This document shows positions 10,820-22,740 of a stretch of 64,000 nucleotides of DNA, piece after piece. Where the stretch lies: contig JAJAGP010000014.1 in assembly GCA_025084515.1 (NCBI GenBank), positions 1,244,551 to 1,308,550 of the forward strand, in the 5' to 3' direction. Source of the stretch: Ancistrus triradiatus. Taxonomy: Eukaryota; Chordata; Actinopteri; Siluriformes; Loricariidae. Position 1 is the first letter of the stretch. Each line of letters begins with the position of its first letter. A program made the position numbers and the translations under genes. The notes beneath the pieces are model-generated. The model searched no databases, had not been told where the DNA came from, and saw only the letters and a program-made list of their open reading frames with translations.

Positions 10820-13047
10820 TACGAGTGTGGATCCGGGATGTGAAGTCCGCACAGTTGTGCACTGACATTCTGATAAAACACCAGACCTCCACCGTGTCAG
10901 ATCTACTTATCTGTTCTTCCCCTGCCCTGCTTGCTGAAGTCCCTTTATGGATATTCTGTTACAGATGTTTTATCTCTTGTTATGGTCTTACTTAGTTGCG
11001 CTAAGGACATCATGTCAAAATCAAAACTATAAAGCGATTACCCTTCCTGTTTGTATTTAGCCCGGCCCCTGTGCCTAAGGAGAAGAAAGATTGCCATGTC
11101 AGCGAAGATGACGCTCTGCACGGGGCATTTACTGCACGGCCCATGCCAGATTGTTAATACCCCGTGCTCTGCCCTGACCCGGTGCTAGCCTTTGCCCGTA
11201 GGATTGCCCTGCCGATGGGGCGTGTATTTGCATGTGTAGGCCCCCCAAACCGGCCCACATCCACTCCCCCCGTTCCCTGTGTGGTCCCAGAGTTGCAGTG
11301 CTGTGTGTGTGGTCCACGAAGGCCCCCCGATCATCTGTCCGAGGGCTGCTAACTGCCTGCTCAGCCACTGCGGCTGTTTACTTTAGCTCTGTCTGCACCA
11401 GCCCGACTCTGATCACTCGCTTCCTCCAGCTGGGCCAAATCAAGGCCCAGGATCCAGTCCTTCTTTTGAGTGCACCAACCAATAGAGACAGAGCAAGATC
11501 GAGCCTCCTGTCATCTGTAAAAGAGAAACCAATAGAGGGGCCCCAGGTGACATCCAGCCATCGTTCTAAGGAACCTACAAAATATTCACTCTACTAAAGT
11601 GTGCTTTACGTGCCAAGGCCCCGCGAGCAATTAGCATGTCAGAGGTTTTGGCCCATTGGCTGTGATAATTGCTCGCGAACACCTGGTATGAGAAACAGGA
11701 CACGTCGGACACTGCCATCAGGGCCTGAGCTGCAGCCAGCATGTCTGTGGAAAAAAGGACGCGAGGCTGTGCAGAGAGCAGGACGATATAATTGGGAGTG
11801 TCTATGTCGGTCTGTTCTTGGTCCTGGCTGCCTTTCACTGACTTTATTCACTGGTTTAATGCAACACTGCAACAGGTTCATATAACGTCATGAAATTATG
11901 ACGCAAGGCTGTACTCATGTCCAAGCAGTGCCCTTTTCTGATTCGTTTACTGCATAAAAAGTGGACACTCAGGTGGCACCTTCAGATAAGGTGCATTTTG
12001 GGCAGGTTGGGTGTCAAAACTGGCTCTGATTGAGAGCTTTGGGAACTTGGGGAAGTTGGGGAATCATCCCCCTGGTGTTGTAACAGCAACCCCTGCCAAC
12101 TCTTAAAAGGATAGGCATCTGCAACCCTGATCAGGACTGGAAAACAACAACAACAAAAAAACTGCTTTGGTTTGGATTTTTATCTGCTTAGGTGTGACAG
12201 GACAAAGCTGAACAATGGCTTTTGCTCTTTAATTCGATTCTTCTTGTCCAGTTTGCCTGCACGGTTTCACTCCCTATTCCTTAATTTCCTTATTAAAGTG
12301 AGGTCATGGATGTTAAGCACTTAACGCGACACTGCAGGCGGCACAACGGCGTCTCACATAAATGCAGTAATAATGAGGCTGGGTGGAGCTGTGCCCACCA
12401 TGGATTAACGTCTCTTGGTAATTCTGTTGGGTGGATGTGGTCCCTGACTTATTAGGTGAGCTGATTGCAGCTAACCTTTCAGTAAGATAATTCTTCTTGT
12501 TAAAGAGTGTTTTCACGGAGCAGAAGGGTGGCGAGCTAATTCCTTTTATTTTTCTAGTCGGAGCCAGGATGTGAAGTCCAATTTGGGGGCCTTGGGCTAG
12601 CTGGTTGTGTTTAAGCTCTCTGTTTGGCCAGAGAAACCCTCCGAGGTTGGAGTTTGCCTCTTTACAAATTGAGGGCCGTGCCGGCAGGCGCCAGGGCAGC
12701 GCGGAATGGCTGGGCTCGCCGACCTTTAACCCTAACCTCGGTACGCGCTGTTGCCCAAAACGCAGCAGAGGGGTGACCTTCCTGGGGCAGAATTCCAAGC
12801 GTTTCCTTTTCTGGAGGGCAACTGGGAATTCGTGTGATTTGGGCAGACTGTTGTGCTAATTAAATTTAATGCAGACTTCTTCAAAAATAAACACGCTGCT
12901 AATGCTTGTCTGGGTGAAAGTGATAACCTAATGAACGTCACGATTTTGGTTTAGGCTAAGTCATAAATGTAATGGGACGCCTGTCAAGGTGGTAGATTAC
13001 ATCGTACCATTGGGTTTCAGTGGCCCGCCTTATTGGTACCCAGTTCT
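10817..13047. other. Unique non-coding block, possible conserved regulation
   Basis: About 2.2 kb without recognisable repeats, with balanced composition. Stretches such as 11560-11710 and 12395-12560 are rich in AATTAG, TAATTG and TGATTG type words typical of vertebrate conserved non-coding elements. The longest open frame of the window (12313-12798, minus, 161 codons) lies here; its composition and lack of domains or splice context give no reason to call it a gene. Conservation cannot be judged from one genome. Confidence 0.3.
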
Positions 13048-13075
13048 GTAATGATCAAAAACCAACGATCATTAC
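13048..13075. repeat. 9-bp perfect inverted repeat
   Basis: GTAATGATC (13048-13056) and GATCATTAC (13067-13075) flank a 10-nt loop. It is too short to be a transposon end. It could be a paired homeodomain-type site or chance. Confidence 0.5.
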
Positions 13076-15280
13076 AATACATGCATACCTGACACAGCAG
13101 TCCTTACTGTCATACACATGGCGTTCCAGTTTCTGAAGTACAGCTCATACTCTAGATTAACAGGATCCATATGAGGACGAATCGCCTGTGCTGTAACATT
13201 TCCTGATAGTATGTGCCAAGTCAGTCATTTTTGATGGCTATGACTCTGCGAAAACACATTTCAGTCCCCACCCATGATGCTGGCTGTGCCTGGCATTTCG
13301 GAAAGAAAACAAAACATTGGAGGGAAAAAAAGGAGAGAAAAAATCCGATATGTTTCTCCGTTCCTCTTCTTGCGTGGGTGGCGGGATGCACCCCGTGTAG
13401 CTGTGTGTAAACACCCCTGAATCTCCTACCATTACACACACACGACCTGCTGGGCCCAGTGGCCCCACTGCTTTATGGTAATTGCTTCAGGAAGCGGGAG
13501 CAGCACGGTTCAAAGGCTCCTTAATTCTATCAGCAGGCCGGGAGAGGCGGTGTGGTGAGACCCTGAGGAACCGTTAGAGCTCATTTACCACCAACAGCAT
13601 CCATATTCCTGTCACTCAGCCACAGGCTGGCCCTCCTGACAGTGCTGGGTGGAAACGACTCCCAGGCTTTCATGTAGCATGATTGATGCATTAATCACTG
13701 GATATGGTTTATGGGCTGTGACGAAAAAGGGAGAAGAAAAACTGTACGGCTTCCATTGACGAGCCGGCGGCTTTAGCACGTGCTGCGGTCGCATTAATGT
13801 ACGTAGGTGTCCGGTGAATGTTCGAGCGTGAGCACAACTGTTTGTTCTGTAAATGGTGATTGTAAATCATAGCTCCATGTCTTCCAGCTTGTTTGCTGGA
13901 GGACATCCCCAGCATGACTGATGAACGTTAAGGAAACGTTTACTCTGCTTTGGCAAACGGGACTCGGGGCTCCAGCCGACCGGTGCAACCGATCGTCGCT
14001 TTTTTCCGAAAGACGAGGCAGTATCCTTGCGTGCATGAAATATATCTGGTCCTTATGATGATTACAGGGTTAAACCCCAGTAAATGGCAAACACATCCTG
14101 TCATTGGATGTGTACATCCACAAAGAGACCTCCCAAGCTGCCTCCTTTCCATGATTCGACCAGTACAGACTGTGTGGTAATGTGGTCAGACCTTCTAATT
14201 GTGGGCCAGAATGCACGGCAGACTTGGGGTGACTGTGCCATTGGTCACTTTTTCCCAAGGATCAGTGGATGGAAGGATCAGCTTTGCTTAGTTTCCGATG
14301 CTGAGCGATCTAAACGCGATGTACAACAGGAATTGTATAGGGAGTACTCAGACTAGATGATGCATAGAACAGCGGGAAGCTGTGGCGTCTAAAACGCACG
14401 CGGGAATCCTAAACAGATCGCGCGACCCTCCTTTTATGCATGTGAACAGAGCACAGGAGTAGCCTATCAGGTAGTAATTCAGTTGTAAGGTGTGCACAAT
14501 CATGTGTCATTCATATAGCATTCCTAAAGAAGAGGGATGCTTTGCCCTCCTAAATAAGACCTCTGAAGGTGTCCTGTGGTATCTGGGACCAGGATGTTAA
14601 CAGCAGATCCTTTACTTGTTTGAGATGGGCGATCGGATTGCGGTTTGTGGAATTTGGAGGCCAGGGCAACACCTTGAACTCATGCAGGTTGCTTTAACTC
14701 GCTGAAAGAGGTCTCTGCCACTAGGGAATACTGTTGCCATGAAGGAGGTCTGATAGGTGTCAAAGTAACATCTACATGAACTTCAGGACCCAAGGTTTCT
14801 CAGGAGAACATCCTCAGAGCTTCAGCTGTCATGCTCTTAAGGTTAAGGCTGATTGGTGTGTTATTGTATGGTAACTGTAAAGTTTTTACTAAGCATTATT
14901 GTTGCTGGAAACTCATCGGAAATATGTTTTTTTTTTTATTGTTTAGTGAGAGCTCTACTTTGTATTTATCCATATCCATAACATTTCCTAATCACTTTTG
15001 AAAATACGTCACGTTCTAAATTAAGCTAATACTGAACTAAATACTAAATACATCCTGATGCTTTATAAATAATACAACAGTCCATAAACCATGTACAGCT
15101 AGAAATGTGAGTCATTGCCTATTTCAGTTTGAATGCCAAGTGCACAGGTCATTAACTCTATAAAGATCGTGTGCTGTTAAACCCTATTTTTTTAGTGGGT
15201 TAGAACAATTGAAAACAGTTATTATTTAAAACTGTTTTTCTGAGATCTCTAAATGTAGTGCAAAACAAAACAACAGACTT
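13076..15280. other. Unique non-coding stretch
   Basis: No repeat family, RNA gene or credible exon. Several overlapping 60-90 codon frames around 13600-14360 occur on both strands and are consistent with a moderately GC-rich non-coding stretch. A CACGTG-like word and homeodomain-like words occur but cannot be weighed. Confidence 0.4.
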
Positions 15281-16445
15281 ACGACCTCTGGCAAAAATGA
15301 CTGGAGGATGTTAACCCAACACAAACACAGATATAACACCAAACAATTTATGCTGATTATTTTCTATACCTGATTAATCCAGCTGGATCATGGGCACAGG
15401 GTGTAAGCCAGGAGCCAACCCTGGACATCATGCCAGTCTAACACGGAGCACATGTGTACGCACTAGGACACTTTAAAGACATCAATTGACCCAACACGTC
15501 CTTGGAAGAAACTGGAATTCCTGAGCAAAACCCAGGAATTCCAGTCCTGGCCAGGAATTGTGCCACCATACCTCAAACAATTTAAATCAAATGATTTTAA
15601 ATAAGGACATATTTTTCCAAAAAGATTATGCAATCACCGTGTAATTTGCATTTCCAAAACAAATACTGGCACGAATCTAAAAATGCAAATAATCTGCAGT
15701 TAAAAGGGAGCGCTTACAGACCTTACTGAGCTGTTGGGCTAACAAAGAAAACACTGCCCCGATGAGATAGTTGTCAACTCAAAAGAATGAACACGGATTG
15801 TGGCGAAAGATGTGGGTTGTTCTCAGTCAGCCAAATAGGAAGGAAAACGTACAGGAAAGACCAAGCAAGACGTCAAAGTGTGAGGACGGAAAACTCAAAG
15901 CAACATGCCTTGAAAAATGGAACATACAAATGTGTGGAGTCGGGACTCAATGTAGGATGAATGAAATGGGATACAGAGGGATACAGGGAAGCAACCATGG
16001 AGTGCACATGCCTGGATGAAAGTGATGCAGAGATGATGCTGGAACTTTTGTCTGATGAAACGTACTGTACAAAGATGACTGTCTGAAGATAATAATCACA
16101 ATCCAAACCCAAGGAGTATTCAAGGCTTTCTTCAGGACAGTCATATCAGCTCAATGAAAGGACGAGCAAACAGTCCGGATCTCAATCTGATTGAAACGTT
16201 TGGTGAGAAAAAGAAATTGATCCACGATAAGGCTCCATCCGGCGAAGCTGATCTGTCAACCCCTGTTCAAGAAAGTTGGAACCAGATTGATGTAGAATAT
16301 TGTTTTCATTAGTGAAGTCCGTGCCTCAAAGTATTCAGGCCATCATAAAAGCCTGAGGAGGAGAAACAAATCACAAGCAATAATTGTGATTTTTTTAGTT
16401 TTGGGGTTTTTTTTGGACAATGCCATAATTTTTCCCACAACTTTG
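15281..16445 (+). mobile_element. Decayed Tc1/mariner element with nested insertion
   Basis: The left end carries a CTCTGGCAAAAATGACTGGA-like terminus and the right end a CATAATTTTTCCCACAAC terminus, the ends of a fish Tc1 family I know. Between them are transposase relics. Residues around 15771-15900 resemble the N-terminal DNA-binding part, and 16172-16195 reads SPDLNLIE, the conserved block with the last catalytic acid, followed by a Lys-rich tail to about 16300. Frames are broken several times and no complete DDE core survives. About 200 bp at 15385-15590 belongs to another repeat family inserted inside. Confidence 0.75.
15385..15590 (+). repeat. Dispersed repeat G, nested copy
   Basis: Blocks GGGCACAGGGTGTAAGCCAGG, CCCTGGACATCATGCCAGTC and ACTAGGACACTTTAAAGACA match the order seen at 32065-32330 and in the other G copies. 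Its position inside the Tc1 relic places its insertion, or that of its carrier, after the Tc1 element. Confidence 0.65.
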
Positions 16446-16811
16446 GGTTATTCCATAATTGTTCACTATACGTGATCTGGGGGAAAATATGATATTAATT
16501 AAAATTAAAATAATTATATTTGTTTGAGGCATGCTTCACAAAGCCGGAATGTTCGGCTATTAAATCTGTCAGTTTTTATTTACGACTCAAATGTCAGTGT
16601 GGATCAGAATGCAAACTTAAAATTGTGAGAGTGCTGAGCCACACTGATTTGACTGGATGTCCCCGCAACAGGTACGCACAATCACCAGGTATTTGCCAAT
16701 AGTGATATGAGTACTGAAATCAGCCAGTGCCAGCATTTTAGTTATTTATGCTTTATATTTATTTTTGTGATGCTATAATAAAATATGACCCACTCACGCT
16801 TGGTACCAACA

Positions 16812-16945
16812 TGATAGATAGATAGAACTGTATTTTTAATTCAGAGGGAAATTGAATCATTACAGCAGCAGGAGCATAGAACGCTACACACCACTAACAA
16901 CTTCAAGTGTAACAAAACAATTAAAACACAGCAGGATAATGTATA
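16812..16945 (-). mobile_element. LINE 3' end fragment with (TAGA)n tail, minus orientation
   Basis: GATAGATAGATAGAA followed by a TTTTTAATTCAGAGGGAAAT-like block is, in reverse, the 3' terminus of fish non-LTR elements of the Rex1/CR1-L2 type (TTTCCCTCTG... then ATCTATC repeats). No reverse-transcriptase frame remains, as expected for a 5'-truncated copy. Assignment to the exact clade is uncertain. Confidence 0.5.
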
Positions 16946-17829
16946 TTAATATTTTAAAAAAATAATAAGTAATATAATGCTATAGTATAATGTAATAGTA
17001 TCACAATAGTAGAGATGATTAATGAAAAAAAATCTGTTCTATTTTTGATGAAGAAAACTACAATAAGAATCCGGTCTGAGTGTGGATTTGTTTATAGTAT
17101 TACAGCTAATGTCAGTGAACAGGCCCATCCAAACACAATACCAGCATTTGGACCACACCACCTATTACAGTACTCCTATAAGAGTTCCAGAACTGTGAAA
17201 TAAATCAGACTGGCATAGACACAGGCGAGGCTCAAGCGGTCACAGGTTGCACTGCAGCGTCGACTCTGAAAATAGGCATTGTGGGGCCCGTTTGAATGCT
17301 TCGTAGGCTCCAGTCTACATGTATGTTTATGGAGGGATGAGCTTCAGCCGCAGGCCTGTTACCCACATGTGTACCTTCCCTCCCAGACGTGCCACGTTAC
17401 ACAGCCCATTAGCAACCCAAACTTGTCAATAAGGCTGGAATGTTGCATCACTTTCATGAAGCAGGGGTCCAGTGCGGGTGAGGAAAAAAAGAGCAGCACT
17501 TGGGCCATAAATGCCACACAGGCACTGTAGTCTGACTCTATCTTTATGTAGATGTAAATATTGTGTGTAGGCTTTTAAAATACATTACAGACAGTATAGC
17601 TGCTATCAATGCTGACCCCCTTCTGCTGCTTGAAAAGTCTGCATTTTTTTTCCAGAAAAGCTTTACAAAAGCTTTTATATTTTCTATTAAATGTTACTCT
17701 AGGTATTCTTTTTTTATTTTTATTTTTTAAATAGGCTCTCTCTGTCAATAATTATTTTGGTTCTGTTCATTTAAAGATTGTTATAGATGTATGAATTAGA
17801 TAACGTAGTTTAATTCTTACATATTACAT
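16946..17829. other. Non-coding stretch, no recognised feature
   Basis: AT-rich to 17050, then unique sequence. Frames at 17015-17203 and 17279-17530 lack any support. Confidence 0.45.
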
Positions 17830-18038
17830 CCGAGCTGCCCAAGGAGGTCAGGTTCCTTTGTGAGTCTTGGTCCTCTGAAGGTTTCTTCCTCGTAACATTT
17901 CAGGAGTTTTTCCTTGCCACTGTCGTCCGAGGCTTGCTCAGTTGGGGATTGGCCTTCAATTTTAGACGATAATAGGAAATTTTAAAGCTGCTTTGAGCTC
18001 CATTGTAAAAAGCCCTCTAGAAATAAATCTGACTTGAT
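17830..18038 (-). repeat. Dispersed teleost repeat R1, copy 2 (inverted)
   Basis: GAAGGTTTCTTCCTC, AGGAGTTTTTCCTTGCCACTG, GAGGCTTGCTCA and AAAGCTGCTTTGAGC run in the order expected for the reverse complement of the 41681-41880 copy. It is the most complete copy on this strand. Confidence 0.75.
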
Positions 18039-18059
18039 TTTGTGAAATGGCTGAAAAGA

Positions 18060-18495
18060 TTTACGTCCACGTGAAGTCACTCACTGATATCAGTTGATAA
18101 GGCGTGGCATGCAGTTAGCATTCCATTTCGCCCCAATAGTTGCGACAGGGTTAAGGTCAGGTCAATGTACAGGTCAGTTATGTTCTTCCACAGCAAACTC
18201 ACCAAACCAGTTTTGTGGCATGGTCGTGCTGGAACTGGAACGGGCTTTCCCCAAGCTCTTAGAAGCACACACTTCTATAAAATCATTAAAACTGTGCCTT
18301 TAATCTTATTTCGCTCTAATGAAGAAACCATTTCTTAATTGACTTTGCTTCAGGAGGCAGGGCAGAAAGTGGAAACCTGTTTATGTGTTGATTCCAAGTC
18401 TGAATAATTCGTATTATGAACCTGTTAACAGCGAGTGTGGCTACCATAACAAAGATCACTAATTAAAAGGGGTGTCTACATAATTTTGGACATGT
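18060..18495 (-). mobile_element. Tc1-like transposase relic
   Basis: The minus strand of 18120-18270 retains words of a Tc1 transposase region around the second and third catalytic acids (a CCAGCACGACCATGCC-like FQHD-type word and an NWFGEF-like run), heavily frameshifted. The GGGTTAAGGTCAGG, GTTCTTCCACAGCAAACTC and GGGCTTTCCCCAAGCTCTT words match a fish Tc1 family known to me. The right edge (18460-18495, GGGGTGTCTACATAATTTTGG) resembles its terminus. No intact frame. Confidence 0.5.
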
Positions 18496-21400
18496 TTTGT
18501 GCAGATCAGCTGGACATGTATAAATAGGCAGAGAACCATGAGGTTATCTCTGTTCATGATAGCAGACCTGGTTGCCCTTTACACGCAGGAGGTCCAGCAT
18601 TCGTGAAGGATGGAAATTTGGTATCAGTCTGTTGTTGAAATAGTCCCTGGCATGGTTTAACTGTGGGTCTGGCTTCAGTTTCCTACCCGTTGTGGTATGG
18701 AGAGAATTCATGTGGAGGTTGGTGTCAGGGTGGGACGATTGCGAGGCTCAGGATGTTCAGCTCAATCATACGTGAAGTGTTTTGAAAGAAAGGGCTGGTT
18801 TTGTGTTGACCTGAGTGACTTTTGTAAACCGAGCAACGAGCCAAGCCGCAGCGTGCCCACTTTTCCCTTTGCTCACCCAGGGGCACGTTATGCCCAGACC
18901 GGCACTAGAGTTCACAGATTGTTGACCTCTGTATGCAGACGTTTGGTCCTGTGCTGGACAGCCTTCTTAGCGGACAGGGAGGCACATGTGGTGGGAATGT
19001 GACAATAGGTAGGTCCTGACCTCCGTTGTTGTTATGTCGAATCTCGCGCCTTGAATAAAAAGATTCATTTGACTGGAATCGCACCACTACTGCAGATGAT
19101 GGCTTATAGTGTTTATCTTCTAACAATACCATATCATGAATCCTTACAGCACGCGTCCGCTGAACAGTTTAGCCGGACGTTACGCGCACCTCCTATTTTT
19201 GGATTTTTGGGTTTGGTTAAGGGAAAGCTTGAGTAACAAATCTGAACCATAACACACATGCATTGGGGAAAGACCAAAGTACAAAGACATTTAAAAATAC
19301 AAGGAAAAGATGTGTTTTGCCGCAATTAAATGAGTAAAAGTAAGCATATGTTAAAATCTTTTCAGCACTCGGAGGACTGTTATTGTGGTCACTTATAAGT
19401 CATCCAACTTAATAGAGATCAATATTCTCTTTAGGGGCCACTTCAGAGAAAACCAGGAATTAGTTAAATAAGTAAAATAGTCCAATAACAGCAGTGTCTA
19501 ATTTAAGCCAGGTCACCAGACCCAGTACCGGATGTCAGCACACACTGCAAAACAGTTGTTTGTTATTTAATACGACTCCTTACAGCTAGCTAGCAGTTCA
19601 CCTACCGAGCCTGAATAAGTGCGCTTGAGAACTTCATATGATTTAAATTTTGTAATAATGTCTTCCCTGATTAAACTGGACGCCGCAGACGGGCTCATCT
19701 GCCTAAATTTCTGCAGAATGTTCTCCACCGAAAGGTCAGCCAGATTTCACCATGCTGCAAACATAACGCACTGCGAGGATCCAGCATTGTTTCTCCATTG
19801 TTTTTCATGTCCTTATTTGAAATGAGTTGAATGTGACTGCTCTCACCACACTGATGAATCAGAGTGCTGTGCCCCGGTTGTGACTCGCTCTACGCTGTAG
19901 AGATATAACAAGAATTTTAGGTCCTTCTTGGCATGAGGATTCTTCACACTTGTCTTTTTTTTTGGTAGTACAGGCCTAGAGGGACTGGGCCAAGTGGTTG
20001 ATGAGTATTTGTGTGTTCAGCTGACTGCTGAGAGCCACCTTTGGCCAATTCCAGTGTTATATTTGGGTGTTCTTCAGCCTGGGGATCAGGTACTAACCTA
20101 TTGCCCATTCATTCCCGACACGAGCGTGATCCTTAATCTGTATTAGACTGTGTTAAAGCAAATCCGGGGTGTTTATGATACCGATCGGAGCCCGTCTGCT
20201 GACGTGCACGCATACCTTCAGATCTCCCTTGTGTTACATCTGATCGGTCAGTATAATTGATAAGTGGTATAGTTTGCTTATCACTGGACCCAGCTTTGAG
20301 AATAAGTTAATGACTTTCTATGGTACGTAGCCTAGAGAATCATTGTCATCTTTCAGGGTCTAAACATTTCCTTCCTAGTGATAATGTCCTCCTATCGCTC
20401 ACTTCCTTTTTCAACTGAAACTCATTTGCCTTGGCTAGGAGGACCTTATCTCCACTCTTCAGATTTTTGACAATTTTGACAATTGCCATGCTTTAAGCGG
20501 TCCCAAATCCCATAGCACATCACAGCTTCCTTTCTTTACCCCTGCTCGTTTTAATGAGTCGCACACACAGATGCTACGGCTCTATAGTGAAGGTGTATTT
20601 GAAATATAACCGACACGAGTGCAGATTCCCCCGCTGTTATAAACAAAGGCGGAGGCACCACGGACGTCCAGGACAAATACACATCTACCTTGTGCTGTGG
20701 TGTCTTCGCCCCCGAAGATGGTGAGACAGCTTCCGGAAAGATTCTCACTGCAGCCATTGTGTGGGTCGCTCTTCTGTTTTTTCAGAGACGCACGACTTTT
20801 TTAAAGACTAACGAAAATGTTTTTCCAGGCAGAGTGAACGTTTTTGGTGAGAAATCCTACCGTGTCCAATTTCCCCACTCGTGTCGTTGATTCAAGTCTT
20901 CACAGGTACAAAATGACTGAACACTTCAGGGAGGTCTCCCTGTGAATCTAAGCGCACAGGTATGGCATTGAGCTTTGCCCTCTCCTCTTCTGTGCACACA
21001 CACGCAGGCCTGAATTCCCTCATGGTATTTTTTTGCACTGGAGAAATATTTTCTCAACTGATTGTGTGCGCCTCGTAGACGTGAAAAAAAGGGAAGAGGT
21101 GGAAAAAATGCATTTGACCGATAAAGTTCAGGACCTCTTCTTTTTACCTCTGCTCAGCAATGTGGCATATTTTCGTTATTGCCAAGATATGCAATAAGAA
21201 TGTGCTTGGTTCTCCTTTCTGAGTGAGTGGCATGCTAATAGTTTTGACACTAATCACAGAGTTCACATGTTGCTTTGATTTGGCTGGATTGGACTTTAAT
21301 GTGCAAACACTCAGAAGGCTAATCAATGTGTGACTGCGCAGAGGGGGGAAAAGAGTTTTGCCGGCATGTGGGTGGCACGGGCGCATAGAATGAATAAAAG

Positions 21401-22490
21401 GGAGTGAATGAATAAAAAAAAGCGAGTGAGGGAAGAGACTTCGATGCAATGCCTTTCTTCTCCTGACTCACTGAGTCTGCTGTAAACACCTCATTCACAT
21501 TCGGAGACAGAAAGACAGACAAGGAGCTGGAGAGATATGCCAGGTGTGCATGAGGTCATGCGGCGCTCTGCATCGAACCCAGCTTAAAAAACAGTGTGAA
21601 AATGAGAGGCAGCTTGATCTGGCCAGCAGGGTAATGAGCTGTTGGAGGAGTCATGTTGGCTGTGTCATGGCTGCCATGTTCCTTTTCGTCCAATTTTCTC
21701 TCCCTGTCCCTCCATGTTAGCAGCAGCACCAGTGCTTCTTCGGCTTTCGGAAGGCACTGGCCACTTTAGGTGTTGCTAAAACTGTCAGCGAGCGTCTGTT
21801 TAATGTCTCTCTCTGTCTCTCTCTCCCTGGAAACTCAGGCAACGCTACTTGTGGTTGTGGCCGGGGATGATGCGGTTGCCAGATTGACAGCTTATACCAA
21901 GAACAATTCTCAGAATATACATGGGGTTCCTGGGAAGAAATATACCGTCTTGGCTAACGTTTATCTGGATGGGACAAAGTTCATGTTTTCGGAATATATA
22001 TTATATCATGGTGGATGGCTAAATTTGTACCGTCTAGCTCGGTAATGCCGCAACGTGTAATGACTGCATTTTTACTAAGATATTTACGTTCCCAGTCTTC
22101 GCCGGATCGAGAGGAGGACCAGCCCAACCTATTTGAACGATAAACGGACAAAGGCTGCAGTTGCCTCTGCCTGTCCTTTTGAAGTGAGCAGGGGCAATTT
22201 GGGAGTAGGAGACTGGTGATGAGAAAAATTCTCCAGCTTGGTGCGGTTAGCAATTTTGCCACGACATACCATTTTAGCTGTGGGGACCTTCGAGTTAATT
22301 ACTGCATTTATATGCACAGAATAATTACATAACTGCCAAGAAATCTGGTTTTGGCAGCAATCAGGGCTGTGCGCAATTAAGTCGTCTTGATAGGGCTAAC
22401 GTCCAAGTCTACATCGTTAGTAACGCACTGTCCAGCAATGAACTGGTAATGCCACTGCTTTCTAAATCAGCTACTTTATGATTAACTCAC
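18496..22490. other. Unique non-coding stretch
   Basis: Four kilobases without a repeat family or credible gene. Open frames such as 18697-19002, 21144-21449 and 21770-22045 are isolated and featureless. Local splice-like words occur (for example ATAG|GTAGGT near 19010) but none pairs with a coding frame. It is compatible with intronic or intergenic DNA. Confidence 0.45.
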
Positions 22491-22740
22491 ACTCATTCTC
22501 TTTAACACATTACACCTACTCTTCAACAGATTCACTGGCTTCCTGTGAAATACCTCTATTACTCTGTTACAAAGCTTTCTGTCTGATCTCCTTATTCCTT
22601 ACAAACCTACTCGTGCTCTTAGTTTCTCATAAGCCAGCTTACTGGCCATCCTTCCCTCGTCGCAGGTTTGTCGATCGAGCTTTTTTAGATCCGCAGTACT
22701 CCAATAAGACCCCGAAGAAACTGGATCTAACAAGCTTTTG
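22491..22740 (+). pseudogene. Possible LINE reverse-transcriptase fragment
   Basis: 22520-22610 reads, across frame breaks, like the HWLPV-type block near the end of many non-LTR reverse transcriptases (CACTGGCTTCCTGTGAAATA codes HWLPVKY in one frame), followed by YKAFCLI-like and leucine-rich residues. Too short and broken to assign to a clade; chance resemblance remains possible. Confidence 0.35.

Noticed and set aside
12313..12798. 161-codon minus-strand frame, longest in the window
   Set aside because: No domain, signal, splice edge or neighbour supports it, and frames of this length are expected a few times by chance in 64 kb of both strands.
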